This document shows, piece by piece, positions 46,242-54,992 of a stretch of DNA of 64,000 nucleotides. A program made the position numbers and the translations under genes. Under the pieces are notes generated by a model. It was given only the letters and a program-made list of their open reading frames with translations. It made no database searches and had not been told where the DNA came from. Position 1 is the stretch's first letter. Every line of letters begins with the position of its first letter. The DNA comes from Pseudooceanicola algae (GTDB lineage: Bacteria > Pseudomonadota > Alphaproteobacteria > Rhodobacterales > Rhodobacteraceae): assembly GCF_003590145.2 (NCBI RefSeq), contig NZ_CP060436.1, positions 2,080,001 to 2,144,000 on the forward strand, given 5' to 3'.

Positions 46242-47185
46242 TGCCATGGCTTATGGCCGTCGCGGGCCTCGTGCTGTTGATCGTTGCCGGAGACCTGCTG
46301 GTCCGGGGGGCGGTCAACCTGTCGCTGCGCCTTGGCGTACCGGCCCTGGTGGTCAGCCTGACGGTAATCGCCTTCGGGACCTCGGCGCCGGAACTGCTGA
46401 TTTCCATCTCGGCGGTGTTTGACGGCAAGCCGGGGCTGGCGCTTGGCAATGTCGTCGGCTCGAACGTGGCCAATGTCCTGCTGGTGCTCGGCCTGCCGGC
46501 GATCCTGGCCGGGTTGCAGACGCGGGATCACGATGTCCGGGAAAGCTATCTGGCGATGCTGGCGGCTTCGGCGGTCTTCGTTACCCTGGCCTTCCGGGGG
46601 GATTTCGACCTGATTTCTGGTGTGATCCTGCTGGGGATGCTGGCAACTATTCTGACATGGCAGACCCTCGGCGCGCTGAAACACCGCCGCGAAGGAATGG
46701 CCACCGAAGAGGATCTTCCCGAAGGCGCCGACCCCGGCATGCGCGGGCTCTGGATCCTGCTGTTCCTGGCCCTTGGCCTGATCGGCCTGCCCATCGGCGC
46801 CGACCTTCTGGTCCGGGGTGCGTCGATCATCGCCCGCGATGCCGGGGTCAGCGATACGGTCATCGGCCTGACACTGGTTGCAATCGGCACGTCGCTTCCC
46901 GAACTGGCCACAACGGTCATGGCCGCGCTGCGGAGGCAAGCCGATGTGGCGCTTGGCAATGTCATCGGGTCGAACATGTTCAACCTGCTGGGGATCATCG
47001 GCATCACCGCGCTTTTCGGCGATCTGCCGGTCGAACTTGGCCTGCTGCGCTTTGACCTTTGGGTGATGCTGGGGGCCAGCCTGCTGCTGATCCCCTTCGT
47101 TTACCTGAAAAGGAACATCACCCGGTATACGGGTTTGGGGCTTGCCGCGCTCTATGTGCTCTATATCGGACTCGTTCTCAGCTAG
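46238..47185 (+). CDS. Calcium/sodium antiporter (CaCA family)
   Basis: 315 residues, about ten membrane segments in two inverted halves. Each half has the alpha-repeat: IAFGTSAPELLISI with LGNVVGSNVANVLLVLG in the first, and AIGTSLPELATTV with LGNVIGSNMFNLLGIIG in the second. This is the YrbG-like cation exchanger of the inner membrane. I choose the ATG at 46238 because it overlaps the upstream stop; an in-frame TTG at 46217 is less likely. Confidence 0.92.
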   Translation: MMPWLMAVAGLVLLIVAGDLLVRGAVNLSLRLGVPALVVSLTVIAFGTSAPELLISISAVFDGKPGLALGNVVGSNVANVLLVLGLPAILAGLQTRDHDVRESYLAMLAASAVFVTLAFRGDFDLISGVILLGMLATILTWQTLGALKHRREGMATEEDLPEGADPGMRGLWILLFLALGLIGLPIGADLLVRGASIIARDAGVSDTVIGLTLVAIGTSLPELATTVMAALRRQADVALGNVIGSNMFNLLGIIGITALFGDLPVELGLLRFDLWVMLGASLLLIPFVYLKRNITRYTGLGLAALYVLYIGLVLS

Positions 47186-47197
47186 GGAGGAATGGCC

Positions 47198-47977
47198 ATG
47201 CGCCGCGCACTCGTAACAGGAGCCGCCCATCGGCTTGGTCGGGCCATGGCCCTGGCCCTTGCGGAAAACGGCCACGACGTGGCGCTCCACTACAACGGCT
47301 CCGAAGAGGCGGCCGAGGATCTGGCCCAGATCATCCGAGCCCAGGGCGGCAGTGCCATCACCCTGCAGGCCGATCTGACCGTGGAGGCCGAGGTCAACAC
47401 CCTGATCCCCCGCGCGGTCGATGGCCTTGGCGGGGCGCTGACCTGTCTGGTCAACAATGCCTCGGTGTTTGAATACGACAATATCCGCAGCGCCAGCCGC
47501 GAAACCTGGGACATGCATATGGAGGCCAACCTGCGCGCGCCCTTCGTGCTGACCCAGGCCTTTGCCGCACAGGCCCCCGAGCCGGACATGGATGCGCGCG
47601 GCGAACCAGAGGCGCGCGGATTGGTGGTGCAGCTCCTTGACCAGAGAGTGCACAAGCTGACGCCCGAATTCATGAGCTACACGATCTCGAAAATGGGCCT
47701 CTGGGCCTTTACCCAGACTGCCGCCCGCGCACTGGCCCCCAAGGTTCGGGTCAATGCCATCGGTCCCGGCCCGACCCTGCAGGGCGCCCGGCAAAGCCGC
47801 GACCATTTCCAGATGCAGCGCGACAATTCCGTGCTTGAGCGGGGTTCCAACCCCGAGGACATCACCGGCGCACTGCTGTATTTCCTCGCCGCCCCTTCGG
47901 TCACCGGGCAACTGATCTGCACCGACGGCGGCCAGCATCTGGCATGGCAGACCCCCGATATACAAGGGCCGGAATAG
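47198..47977 (+). CDS. Short-chain dehydrogenase (SDR) oxidoreductase
   Basis: 259 residues. The NAD(P) motif TGAAHRLGRAMA is at about residues 7-18, NNAS near 84, and the catalytic YTISK near 160. The opening MRRALVTGAAHRLG with the later GPGPTLQGARQS resembles the pteridine-reductase-like SDRs that follow folate or transport genes in Rhodobacteraceae, but the substrate is not readable. I prefer the ATG at 47198, 7 bases after GGGAGG, over the one at 47192, which is too close to it. Confidence 0.85.
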   Translation: MRRALVTGAAHRLGRAMALALAENGHDVALHYNGSEEAAEDLAQIIRAQGGSAITLQADLTVEAEVNTLIPRAVDGLGGALTCLVNNASVFEYDNIRSASRETWDMHMEANLRAPFVLTQAFAAQAPEPDMDARGEPEARGLVVQLLDQRVHKLTPEFMSYTISKMGLWAFTQTAARALAPKVRVNAIGPGPTLQGARQSRDHFQMQRDNSVLERGSNPEDITGALLYFLAAPSVTGQLICTDGGQHLAWQTPDIQGPE

Positions 47978-48156
47978 GCCCAATCGCCCCGTGAACCGCA
48001 CGTCATGTTCAAAGTTTTGCACCCGTCTCCCGCGCGTTACATTTTCGTTACTAAATTCTCAATGTTTTCAGATGTTTGCCGGAGCTTATTTAAATTCCGT
48101 TTGTTTTCAATGCATTACAAATTCGCTCAATTTTTGGACAGGCCAAGGAAAGCGCC

Positions 48157-48285
48157 ATGAAACAAGGGTTTTTTCGCGTTCCCCATTTACTACCCACAAG
48201 GTTATCCACAAATAACGGGGACAGCTTTCTTCTTGTACAAGAGGGTGGAACTTTGCAGCCAAGGCAAAGAATCGGGCAAAGATAA
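48157..48285 (+). CDS. Possible 42-residue leader ORF ahead of uvrC
   Basis: An ATG with AAGGA 7 bases upstream opens a 42-codon frame (MKQGFFRVPHLLPTR... ending RQRIGQR) that stops 3 bases before the uvrC ATG. uvrC itself has only a weak ribosome site, so translational coupling through this ORF is possible. The peptide is basic, with no signal or family I recognise. It could equally be an accidental frame in leader DNA. Confidence 0.35.
   Translation: MKQGFFRVPHLLPTRLSTNNGDSFLLVQEGGTLQPRQRIGQR
48202..48210 (+). promoter_or_regulatory. DnaA-box-like site TTATCCACA
   Basis: An exact match to the consensus DnaA box lies inside an A/T-rich stretch 79 bases before uvrC. I found only this one copy in the region, so it is more likely a regulatory or chance site than an origin. 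Confidence 0.4.
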
Positions 48286-48288
48286 CGC

Positions 48289-50166
48289 ATGGCCGAAAAC
48301 GAAGATTCCGAATCGCAGCCCACACTGACCGGGCATGCCCTGATCCAGTCCTACCTGCGGCGGCTCGAGACCTCCCCGGGGGTCTACCGGATGCTCGATG
48401 CCCAGGCGCGGGTGCTCTATGTCGGCAAGGCCCGCAACCTTCGGGCCCGGGTGTCGAATTATGCCCGCCCCTCGGGGCATTCGGCGCGGATCGCGCGAAT
48501 GATCCGGGAAACCGCGTCGATGATGTTCCTGACCACCGTCACGGAAACCGAAGCGCTGCTGCTGGAACAGAACCTGATCAAGCAACTGAAGCCGCGCTAC
48601 AACGTGCTGCTGCGCGACGACAAGAGCTTTCCCAATATCCTGGTGGCCAAGGATCACCCCTTTCCCCAGATCCGCAAGCATCGCGGCGCCAAGAAGACGC
48701 CCGGTGATTACTACGGACCCTTCGCCAGCGCCGGGGCGGTCAACCGGACGCTGAACCAGTTGCAGAAGGTGTTCCTGCTGCGCAATTGCTCTGACGCGAT
48801 GTTCTCGGGGCGGACGCGGCCCTGCCTGCTGCACCAGATCAAGCGCTGCTCGGCTCCCTGTACCGGCGAGATCTCCGAGGCGGATTACGCCAGTTCGGTC
48901 CGGGACGCGGAGCGGTTCCTTCAGGGGCGCTCGACCGGGGTGCAGGAAAAGCTGGCCTCCGAAATGGCGCTGGCCTCAGAGGCGATGGAATTCGAACGCG
49001 CCGCTGCCCTGCGCGACCGCATCCGCGCGCTGACACAGGTGCAATCCACCCAAGGCATCAATCCCCGCATCACCGCCGAGGCGGATGTGGTCGGCCTGCA
49101 CATGGACCACGGCCAGGCCTGCGTGCAGGTCTTCTTCATCCGCGCCCATCAGAACTGGGGCAACCAGGACTTCTACCCCCGCGCCGGGGTGGATGTGGAA
49201 GAGGCCGAGGTGCTGGAGGCCTTCCTCGGCCAGTTCTACGACGGCAAGCAACCGCCGCGGCAGATCCTGCTGTCCCACCCTATCGAGAACGCCGACCTGA
49301 TGGCCGAGGCCCTGTCGGACAAGGCAGGGCGCAAGGTCGACCTGCTGGTGCCCCAGCGCAGCGAGAAAGCCGAGCTTGTCGCCGGTGCGGTCCGCAATGC
49401 CCGCGAAAGCCTTGGCCGCCGCATGTCGGAAAGCGCGACCCAGACCAAGCTGCTGAAGGGCCTCGCAGAGGCCTTCTCCCTCGACGCCCCGCCGACCCGG
49501 ATCGAGGTCTACGACAACTCGCACATCCAGGGCACCAATGCGGTCGGGGCGATGATCGTCGCCGGTCAGGAAGGCTTCCTGAAGAACCAGTATCGCAAGT
49601 ACAACATCCGTGGCGATGACCTGACGCCGGGCGACGACTTCGGCATGATGAAAGAGGTCCTGACCCGGCGCATCGCCCGCCTTCAAAAAGACGACCCCGA
49701 CGGCGACAAGGGCCTCTGGCCGGACCTTCTGCTGATCGACGGTGGGGCCGGTCAGGTCTCGGCCGTGCAACAGATCCTCGACGAAATGGGCGTGCCGGGT
49801 CTACCGATGGTCGGCGTCGCCAAGGGCGTCGACCGCGATCACGGCAAGGAGGAATTCCACCGCCCCGGCCAGCGCCCCTTTGCCCTGCGCATGAATGATC
49901 CGGTACTTTACTTCATCCAGCGCCTGCGCGACGAGGCGCATAGATTTGCAATCGGCACCCACCGGGCGCGGCGTTCAAAACAGATATCGGCCAATCCGCT
50001 GGATGATGTCGCCGGCGTCGGTGCCACCCGTAAACGCGCGTTGCTGTCCCACTTCGGCTCGGCCAAGGCCGTGAGCCGAGCGAATCTGGCCGACTTGAAA
50101 GCCGTGGAAGGTATCTCGGACAGTCTGGCGGAAACGATCTACAATCATTTCCACGCCAGCGCCTGA
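48289..50166 (+). CDS. uvrC: Excinuclease ABC subunit C
   Basis: 625 residues, full length. UvrC makes both incisions in nucleotide excision repair. The N-terminal GIY-YIG nuclease reads [20 protein letters not shown] (about 26-45); the UvrB-interacting UVR region lies near residue 220; the C-terminal RNase H-like nuclease contains [11 protein letters not shown] (about 406) and LLIDGGAGQ (about 485); and helix-hairpin-helix motifs end the protein ([15 protein letters not shown]). It is followed by three hairpins. Confidence 0.97.
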   Translation: MAENEDSESQPTLTGHALIQSYLRRLETSPGVYRMLDAQARVLYVGKARNLRARVSNYARPSGHSARIARMIRETASMMFLTTVTETEALLLEQNLIKQLKPRYNVLLRDDKSFPNILVAKDHPFPQIRKHRGAKKTPGDYYGPFASAGAVNRTLNQLQKVFLLRNCSDAMFSGRTRPCLLHQIKRCSAPCTGEISEADYASSVRDAERFLQGRSTGVQEKLASEMALASEAMEFERAAALRDRIRALTQVQSTQGINPRITAEADVVGLHMDHGQACVQVFFIRAHQNWGNQDFYPRAGVDVEEAEVLEAFLGQFYDGKQPPRQILLSHPIENADLMAEALSDKAGRKVDLLVPQRSEKAELVAGAVRNARESLGRRMSESATQTKLLKGLAEAFSLDAPPTRIEVYDNSHIQGTNAVGAMIVAGQEGFLKNQYRKYNIRGDDLTPGDDFGMMKEVLTRRIARLQKDDPDGDKGLWPDLLLIDGGAGQVSAVQQILDEMGVPGLPMVGVAKGVDRDHGKEEFHRPGQRPFALRMNDPVLYFIQRLRDEAHRFAIGTHRARRSKQISANPLDDVAGVGATRKRALLSHFGSAKAVSRANLADLKAVEGISDSLAETIYNHFHASA

Positions 50167-50189
50167 CACCCCGGTCGGAGCCTCCGGCG

Positions 50190-50251
50190 GGAGTATTTAC
50201 GGCCAGATGATAAAGAGCCGCAGCTCCCTGTCATCTGGCCAGAAATACTCC
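50190..50251. repeat. Long inverted repeat after uvrC (REP-like)
   Basis: GGAGTATTT-ac-GGCCAGATGA is matched by its reverse complement TCATCTGGCC-ag-AAATACTCC: 19 paired bases with one 2-base internal mismatch and a 20-base loop. It sits between the convergent uvrC and ABC permease genes and could end transcription from both sides or be a dispersed palindromic repeat. Confidence 0.8.
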
Positions 50252-50261
50252 GGGGGATGAA

Positions 50262-50280
50262 TTGGGCCCCAAGGGCCCAA
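50262..50280. terminator. Hairpin TTGGGCCC / GGGCCCAA
   Basis: A perfect 8-bp stem with a 3-base loop, the second of three hairpins between uvrC and the ABC transporter genes. No T-run follows; a terminator role is inferred. Confidence 0.45.
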
Positions 50281-50282
50281 GA

Positions 50283-50299
50283 GGGGGGCAGCGCCCCCC
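50283..50299. terminator. Hairpin GGGGGGC / GCCCCCC
   Basis: A perfect 7-bp GC-only stem with a 3-base loop, the third hairpin in the series, 9 bases from the end of the ABC permease gene. It may serve the minus-strand operon. Confidence 0.45.
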
Positions 50300-50307
50300 G
50301 CCCGGCC

Positions 50308-51069
50308 TCAGTCGCGGATCCGCCAGCCAGTCCGGAAGATCCACCAGATGATGGTCAGACAAACCACGAAGAACAGACAGATCGCCCCGAGGCTGATCCC
50401 GATCGGCACATCTGCCACGCCGAAGAAGGCCCAGCGGAAGCCCGAGATCAGGTAGAGCACCGGGTTCAGGTGGGTGACGCCCTGCCAGAACGGCGGCAGC
50501 ATGGTGACCGAGTAGAAGGACCCGCCGAGGAAGACCAGCGGGGTCACGATCAACAAAGGCACCAGTTGCAGTTGTTCGAAGTTCTTCGCCCAGATCCCGA
50601 TGATGAACCCCATCAGCGAGAAACTGAGGCAGGTGAGCACGAGAAAGGCCATCATCGCCAGTGGGTGCTGGATACTGAGGTCGACAAACAGCGATGCCGT
50701 CCCGAGGATCACCAGCCCGATGAAAAGCGATTTCGTCGCCGCCGCCCCAACGTAGCCCAGCACGATCTCCAGGTAGTTGACCGGAGCGGAGAGCACCTCG
50801 AATACCGTGCCGATGAATTTCGGGAAGTAGATCCCGAAGGACGCGTTGGAAATCGACTGCATGATCACCGACAGCATGATCAGCCCCGGCACGATGAAGG
50901 CGCCGTAGGGCACGCCTTCGACCTCTTGGATGCGGGAACCGATGGCGGCGCCGAAGACCACGAAATAAAGCGAGGTGGAGATCACCGGCGAGATGAAGCT
51001 TTGCCCGATGGTGCGGAAAAAGCGCGACATTTCGTTCAGATAGATCGCCTTCACGGCCATAACGTTCAT
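50308..51069 (-). CDS. ABC-2 type transporter permease
   Basis: 253 residues with about six membrane segments. The N-terminal amphipathic part ([20 protein letters not shown]) and the conserved C-terminal region [37 protein letters not shown] stretch (about residues 178-205) identify ABC-2 permeases such as YadH. The start overlaps the stop of the ATPase gene by four bases. Substrate unknown; relatives export lipids, polysaccharide or drugs. It ends next to a cluster of hairpins shared with uvrC. Confidence 0.92.
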   Translation of the reverse strand: MNVMAVKAIYLNEMSRFFRTIGQSFISPVISTSLYFVVFGAAIGSRIQEVEGVPYGAFIVPGLIMLSVIMQSISNASFGIYFPKFIGTVFEVLSAPVNYLEIVLGYVGAAATKSLFIGLVILGTASLFVDLSIQHPLAMMAFLVLTCLSFSLMGFIIGIWAKNFEQLQLVPLLIVTPLVFLGGSFYSVTMLPPFWQGVTHLNPVLYLISGFRWAFFGVADVPIGISLGAICLFFVVCLTIIWWIFRTGWRIRD

Positions 51070-52004
51070 GCGTCTTCTCCTTCTTCTTCGGCCACCAGAT
51101 CCACGAAGATATCCTCGAGCGAGCTTTGCCGGGTCTGGATGTCCTTCAGGACGATGCCATTGTCCGACAGCGCCCGCATCAGCCCGGCAATCCCGGTCCG
51201 TTCAGCCTGCGTGTCATAGCTGTAGGTCAGGGCCAGACCGTCCGCCGCAAGGGCAAGGTCGTATGCGCCCAGCGCCTCGGGCACAGCGGCAAGGGGTTCG
51301 CGCAGATCGATGCGCAATTCCTTGCGCCCCAGGCGCCGCATCAGTTCGGCCTTGGGTTCGACCATCAGGATCTCTCCCTTGCGGATCACCGCGACCCGGT
51401 CGGCCATGGCTTCGGCCTCTTCGATGTAGTGGGTGGTCAGGATGATCGTCACCCCATCCGCCTTCAGCTGGTCGACAGTTTCCCACATGTCCTTGCGCAG
51501 GGCGACATCGACCCCGGCGGTGGGTTCATCCAGGAACAGCACCCGCGGCTCATGCGCCAGCGCCTTACCGATCAGCACCCGGCGTTTCATGCCGCCGGAC
51601 AACTCATGCACCCGACTGCGCCGCTTGTCCCAGAGCGACAGTTGCTTCAGCACCTTCTCGACCACGGCGGGGTCACGCGGCTTGCCGAACAGCCCGCGCG
51701 AGAAATGCAGGTTGTCTTCAACGATCGAGAATGGCTCCAGGTTGATTTCCTGCGGCACCAGCCCGATTTCCATCCGCGCCTGCCTGAAATCCCGCAGAAT
51801 ATCGTGTCCCGAGACCGAAGCACTGCCCGATGTCGGCACGGTGATGCCGCAGATGGTCGAAATAAGCGTGGTCTTGCCAGCCCCGTTGGGGCCGAGCAGA
51901 GCAAGGATCTCGCCCTCTTCGATGTCGAGGGTCACGCCTTTCAGCGCCTGGAACCCTCCGTCATAGGTCTTTTTCAGATCGCGGATCTGCAGAATGGCAG
52001 CCAT
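51066..52004 (-). CDS. ABC transporter ATP-binding protein (ABC-2, YadG-like)
   Basis: 312 residues. The nucleotide-binding domain has Walker [10 protein letters not shown] (about residues 37-45), the signature [15 protein letters not shown] (about 137-151), Walker [13 protein letters not shown] (about 157-168) and the switch His in [11 protein letters not shown]-terminal domain of about 80 residues follows. I start at 52004, preceded by GAGGGGGG; an open frame upstream is not conserved. With the next gene it forms a two-gene exporter. Confidence 0.93.
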   Translation of the reverse strand: MAAILQIRDLKKTYDGGFQALKGVTLDIEEGEILALLGPNGAGKTTLISTICGITVPTSGSASVSGHDILRDFRQARMEIGLVPQEINLEPFSIVEDNLHFSRGLFGKPRDPAVVEKVLKQLSLWDKRRSRVHELSGGMKRRVLIGKALAHEPRVLFLDEPTAGVDVALRKDMWETVDQLKADGVTIILTTHYIEEAEAMADRVAVIRKGEILMVEPKAELMRRLGRKELRIDLREPLAAVPEALGAYDLALAADGLALTYSYDTQAERTGIAGLMRALSDNGIVLKDIQTRQSSLEDIFVDLVAEEEGEDA

Positions 52005-52223
52005 GGTGCCCCCCTCGGGTTCAGGCCGGCAGTGGCGGACCGGCGCGTTCAGGCAAGGCGCCCGCGCGGCGCCGATAATGCACTTATGCCGCGAGCGGCC
52101 GGATTGCATTGCGCAAATCCACACAGCCGGGTCGGCGCCCTTGCAGAATTAGCGGATTGCCAGGGTCTTCCGGACCGTTGCCTTGCCTGCACCCCTGCCG
52201 CCCTCGGGCGATAAGTGCGACCA

Positions 52224-52679
52224 TCAGGCGGCCGGGTTTTCGCCTTCGACCGCTTCCTGGAAGCGGGTAAAGAACTGGTCCGCCATCTTGCGGGCAAAAC
52301 CGTCGATGATCCGGCTGCCCAGTTGCGCCAGCTTGCCGCCGACCTTGGCCTGCACGTCATAGCTTAGCTCGGTGCCTTCGGGATGATCGGCCAGCCGGAC
52401 AGACGCGCTGCCCTTGGCAAAACCGGCCGCGCCGCCCTTGCCTTCGCCAGTCAGGGTCAGGGCCTCGTTTTCGACCATGTCCGACACGGTCACCACCCCC
52501 TTGAAGGTCGCCTTCACCGGGCCGACCTTCTGCACCACGGTGGCGCCGAACCCGTCTTCGGGCGTTCCCGTCACCTCTTGTGCGCCGGGCACGCTGGCCT
52601 GCAGGGTCTCGGGCGACAGCAGGGCGGCAAAGACGGTGGCACGGTCGGCGCGGATCACGCGGCTGTCGGTCATCTCCAT
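52224..52679 (-). CDS. SRPBCC / CoxG-like protein
   Basis: 151 residues, cytoplasmic. The START/SRPBCC fold is recognisable from RADRATVFAALLSPETLQASVPGAQEV at the start (two segments) and GGKLAQLGSRIIDGFARKMADQFF near the end, the pattern of CoxG, a membrane-recruitment or maturation factor for CO-dehydrogenase-like molybdenum enzymes. No cox structural genes are in the window, so here it may serve another xanthine-oxidase-family enzyme or have an independent role. AAAGGA precedes the ATG by 7 bases. Confidence 0.87.
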   Translation of the reverse strand: MEMTDSRVIRADRATVFAALLSPETLQASVPGAQEVTGTPEDGFGATVVQKVGPVKATFKGVVTVSDMVENEALTLTGEGKGGAAGFAKGSASVRLADHPEGTELSYDVQAKVGGKLAQLGSRIIDGFARKMADQFFTRFQEAVEGENPAA

Positions 52680-52757
52680 GAAGGGTCCTTTCTGGGATCA
52701 AATGTCGAGCCGGACGCTAGACCATCGCAACGCCCGCGCCAAGCGCGCGCCAACAAG

Positions 52758-52805
52758 AAGGCCCCCGTCGCGACCGGACGTGGACCAGCGGCAACGGGGG
52801 CCTTT
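52758..52805 (-). terminator. Terminator of the AGCS symporter gene
   Basis: AAGGCCCCCGT is matched by ACGGGGGCCTT: a perfect 11-bp stem with a 25-base loop, about 45 bases past the symporter stop. In the minus direction it is followed by CTTCTTGTT, a broken T-run. Confidence 0.65.
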
Positions 52806-52848
52806 CAGGCAGCACCGCACCAGCACGGCGCGGCGCTGTCAAGCGAGC

Positions 52849-54273
52849 TTACTTCGCATCCGGCCAGGCCGTGGGATCGGTGTCGAGATCCGGAAACTTC
52901 CTGGGATCGAAGATCGGTTTCTCCACCCCCGCGGCAAGCTGTTCGCGGAAATCCCGGATCAGGCGCATGGCCACCGGGAACAACATCATCAGCGCCAGCA
53001 GGTTGACCACCGCCAGGATGCCCATCATCGGATCCGAGAAGGAGAACACCACCGTTGCCCCCGGCGCCACCGCCCCGAGGAAGACGATGCAGATGATCAC
53101 CACGCGCAGCACATGGATCGCCAGCGGGTTGGAGGTCATGAAGTCCAGCGCGTTCTCACCGAGGTAGTAGTTGTACATGATCGACGAGAAGGCAAAGAGC
53201 AGGATCGCCGCCGTCAGGAAATACTGCGCCCATTCGCCAAGATGCCCGACAATGCTTTGCTGGGTCAGGACCACGCCATCGACCCCTTCGGCGCCCGGTT
53301 GATAGACATCGCCGAGCAGGATGACGAAGGCGGTGCAGGAACAGATCAGGATCGTGTCGATGAAGACCGAGAAGCTTTGCGTGATGCCTTGGCTGACCGG
53401 GTGGCGCACATAGGCCGTTGCGGCCACGTTCGGGGCGGACCCCAGCCCCGCTTCGTTCGAGAACAGGCCGCGCCGCAGACCCTGGGCGATTGCCGCGCCC
53501 ATACCGCCTGCCACCGCTTCGCGGAAACCAAAGGCGTTGGCGACGATATCGATCAGGACGCCGGGCAGTGAGGTCAGGTTCAGCACCATGATCAGCAGCG
53601 CCATGCCGATATAGCCGATCGCCATGACCGGGATGATGACATCCGCCGCCTTGGCGATCCGGTGAATTCCGCCGTAGACGATAAAGCCGGTCGCGATTGC
53701 CAGCACGATGCCGGTGTAGATGCGCGGGATCGCAAGGCTGTCCAGCGCCGCCCCGGCCACGGTATTGCCCTGAAAGGCATTGAAACCGATGGCGAAGGAG
53801 GCGATCAGGCAGATCGCATAGACGACAGCCAGCCAGCGGTATTGTTCGCCCAGGCCATGGGTGATGGCGCGCGCCGGGCCGCCCCGGTAGTCGCCGTTCG
53901 GCTCGGTCCGCTTGTAAAGCTGGGCCACCGTGGCCTCGATCAGGGCCGAGCACATACCGATCATCGCAATCGCCCACATCCAGAAGACCGCGCCCGGCCC
54001 GCCCGCCGTGATCGCCACCGCGACGCCGGCGATATTGCCGCCGCCGACCCGGCCGCCGACGGAAACCAGAAGCGCCTCTCGGGCGCTGATCTTGCTGGGG
54101 TCGGCATTTTCGTCGCGGCCTGTCAGCACGCCGAACATGCGCTTGAAGAAGCGGAACTGGACGAAGCCGCTGGCGATGGTGAAGAAGACCCCGAGCACAA
54201 CCAGGAACGGGACAAGCGCCCAGCCCCATGTCAGGTCATTGATCAAGTTGAAGATTGAGTCGATGAAGCCCAT
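52849..54273 (-). CDS. Alanine/glycine:cation symporter (AGCS family)
   Basis: 474 residues with about ten to eleven membrane segments. The AGCS signature GGRVGGGNIAGVAVAITAGGPGAVFWMW (two halves, about residues 72-98) and LRRGLFSNEAGLGSAPNVAAT (about 270) are clear; these proteins import alanine or glycine with sodium. The N-terminal MGFIDSIFNLINDLTWGW is typical. It is monocistronic, with a palindromic candidate operator upstream and a terminator downstream. Confidence 0.95.
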   Translation of the reverse strand: MGFIDSIFNLINDLTWGWALVPFLVVLGVFFTIASGFVQFRFFKRMFGVLTGRDENADPSKISAREALLVSVGGRVGGGNIAGVAVAITAGGPGAVFWMWAIAMIGMCSALIEATVAQLYKRTEPNGDYRGGPARAITHGLGEQYRWLAVVYAICLIASFAIGFNAFQGNTVAGAALDSLAIPRIYTGIVLAIATGFIVYGGIHRIAKAADVIIPVMAIGYIGMALLIMVLNLTSLPGVLIDIVANAFGFREAVAGGMGAAIAQGLRRGLFSNEAGLGSAPNVAATAYVRHPVSQGITQSFSVFIDTILICSCTAFVILLGDVYQPGAEGVDGVVLTQQSIVGHLGEWAQYFLTAAILLFAFSSIMYNYYLGENALDFMTSNPLAIHVLRVVIICIVFLGAVAPGATVVFSFSDPMMGILAVVNLLALMMLFPVAMRLIRDFREQLAAGVEKPIFDPRKFPDLDTDPTAWPDAK

Positions 54274-54332
54274 GAATCGTCCCCGAAATCTGATGTTTCA
54301 TATTCAACGGGGCGCTTCGGAAAGGCCCCTAG

Positions 54333-54343
54333 GTCACAGTGAC
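54333..54343. promoter_or_regulatory. Palindrome GTCACAGTGAC upstream of the AGCS gene
   Basis: A perfect 11-base palindrome lies 60 bases before the symporter start in an otherwise A/T-richer stretch. It resembles a regulator half-site pair but I cannot name a regulator. Confidence 0.3.
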
Positions 54344-54409
54344 AAAAGGCCTGGCCGCAAGACACCAAAAATTAACGTATATTTGTCACGGCGCGGCTGA
54401 AATGCCACG

Positions 54410-54992
54410 TCACGCCGGCTTCTGCGCATGGCTGGGGCAAAAAACCGACCGCCTCCCCCGCCTCGACGAGGTTCTTGGCGGGGGGAAGCACGTGGCGCGT
54501 TGCAGGGCAGTCATGCCATTGTCCAGTTCGGCTCCGATAGCGAGCCGGGCCAGGAAGGTGTTTTCATCCAGCGCTGAAATCAGGTCGCCGCCTGAGGATG
54601 GCACCACGGGCACCGTCAGATCAGAAGGGTCGAAGGCATGCCCATAGGTCACCTCTGCGAAACCGAAGACCAGGCCCTCCGCGGTCTGCTTGCGCAGGGT
54701 GCTGCGCACCCCAAGACGGGCCGAAACGATATCCTCTTCGAAATCGGAAACGACGGCGCCGCCACTGTCCTCGGAGAAGTCCGACACGGCGCGCTGAACG
54801 GCGCCACGATGCGCCCCTGGTTCAGGATCACCACCTGTTGCACGTCGCGGTACACATTCAGGAACAGGTCATGCCCCGAGCTACCGCCCGAGGGCAGCGG
54901 CGCCACCGCGGCGGCCTGAACGCATTGCAGGAAATCACCGACAAGGCCGTCGCGGCATCCTCGCCCGAGCGCAGGAGATCCAGATCCGCGGC
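54410..54992 (-). pseudogene. Frameshifted remnant of a surface/autotransporter-like protein
   Basis: No single frame is open, but three frames in series give sensible protein: DLLRSGEDAATAL (in the frame of the upstream vWA gene, past its TGA), then VGDFLQCVQ and DLFLNVYRDVQQVVILNQGR, then VSDFSEDSGGAVVSDFEED, LGVRSTLRKQ, GLVFGFAEVTYGHAF and LARLAIGAELDNG. The last part has the alternating pattern of a beta-barrel. At least two frameshifts, near 54931 and 54785, break it. It is either a dead gene or the decayed C-terminal part of the adjacent von Willebrand protein. Confidence 0.55.

Larger units (their letters stand above)
47978..48288. other. A/T-rich intergenic region before uvrC
   Basis: 311 bases between the SDR gene and uvrC, clearly richer in A and T than the flanks, with runs such as TTATTTAAATT and ATTTTCGTTACTAAATT. 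It contains a small ORF with a good ribosome site (48157-48285) and one perfect DnaA-box-like 9-mer (48202-48210). I see no tRNA. Confidence 0.6.

Noticed and set aside
45845-48022. A 725-codon minus-strand frame across the antiporter and SDR genes
   Set aside because: The plus strand has coupled genes with exact family motifs; the minus frame reads as His/Gln/Arg-rich shadow sequence.
47978-48288. Possible replication origin (A/T-rich with a DnaA box)
   Set aside because: Only one DnaA box is present and there is no cluster of boxes or partition genes nearby; an origin needs more evidence.
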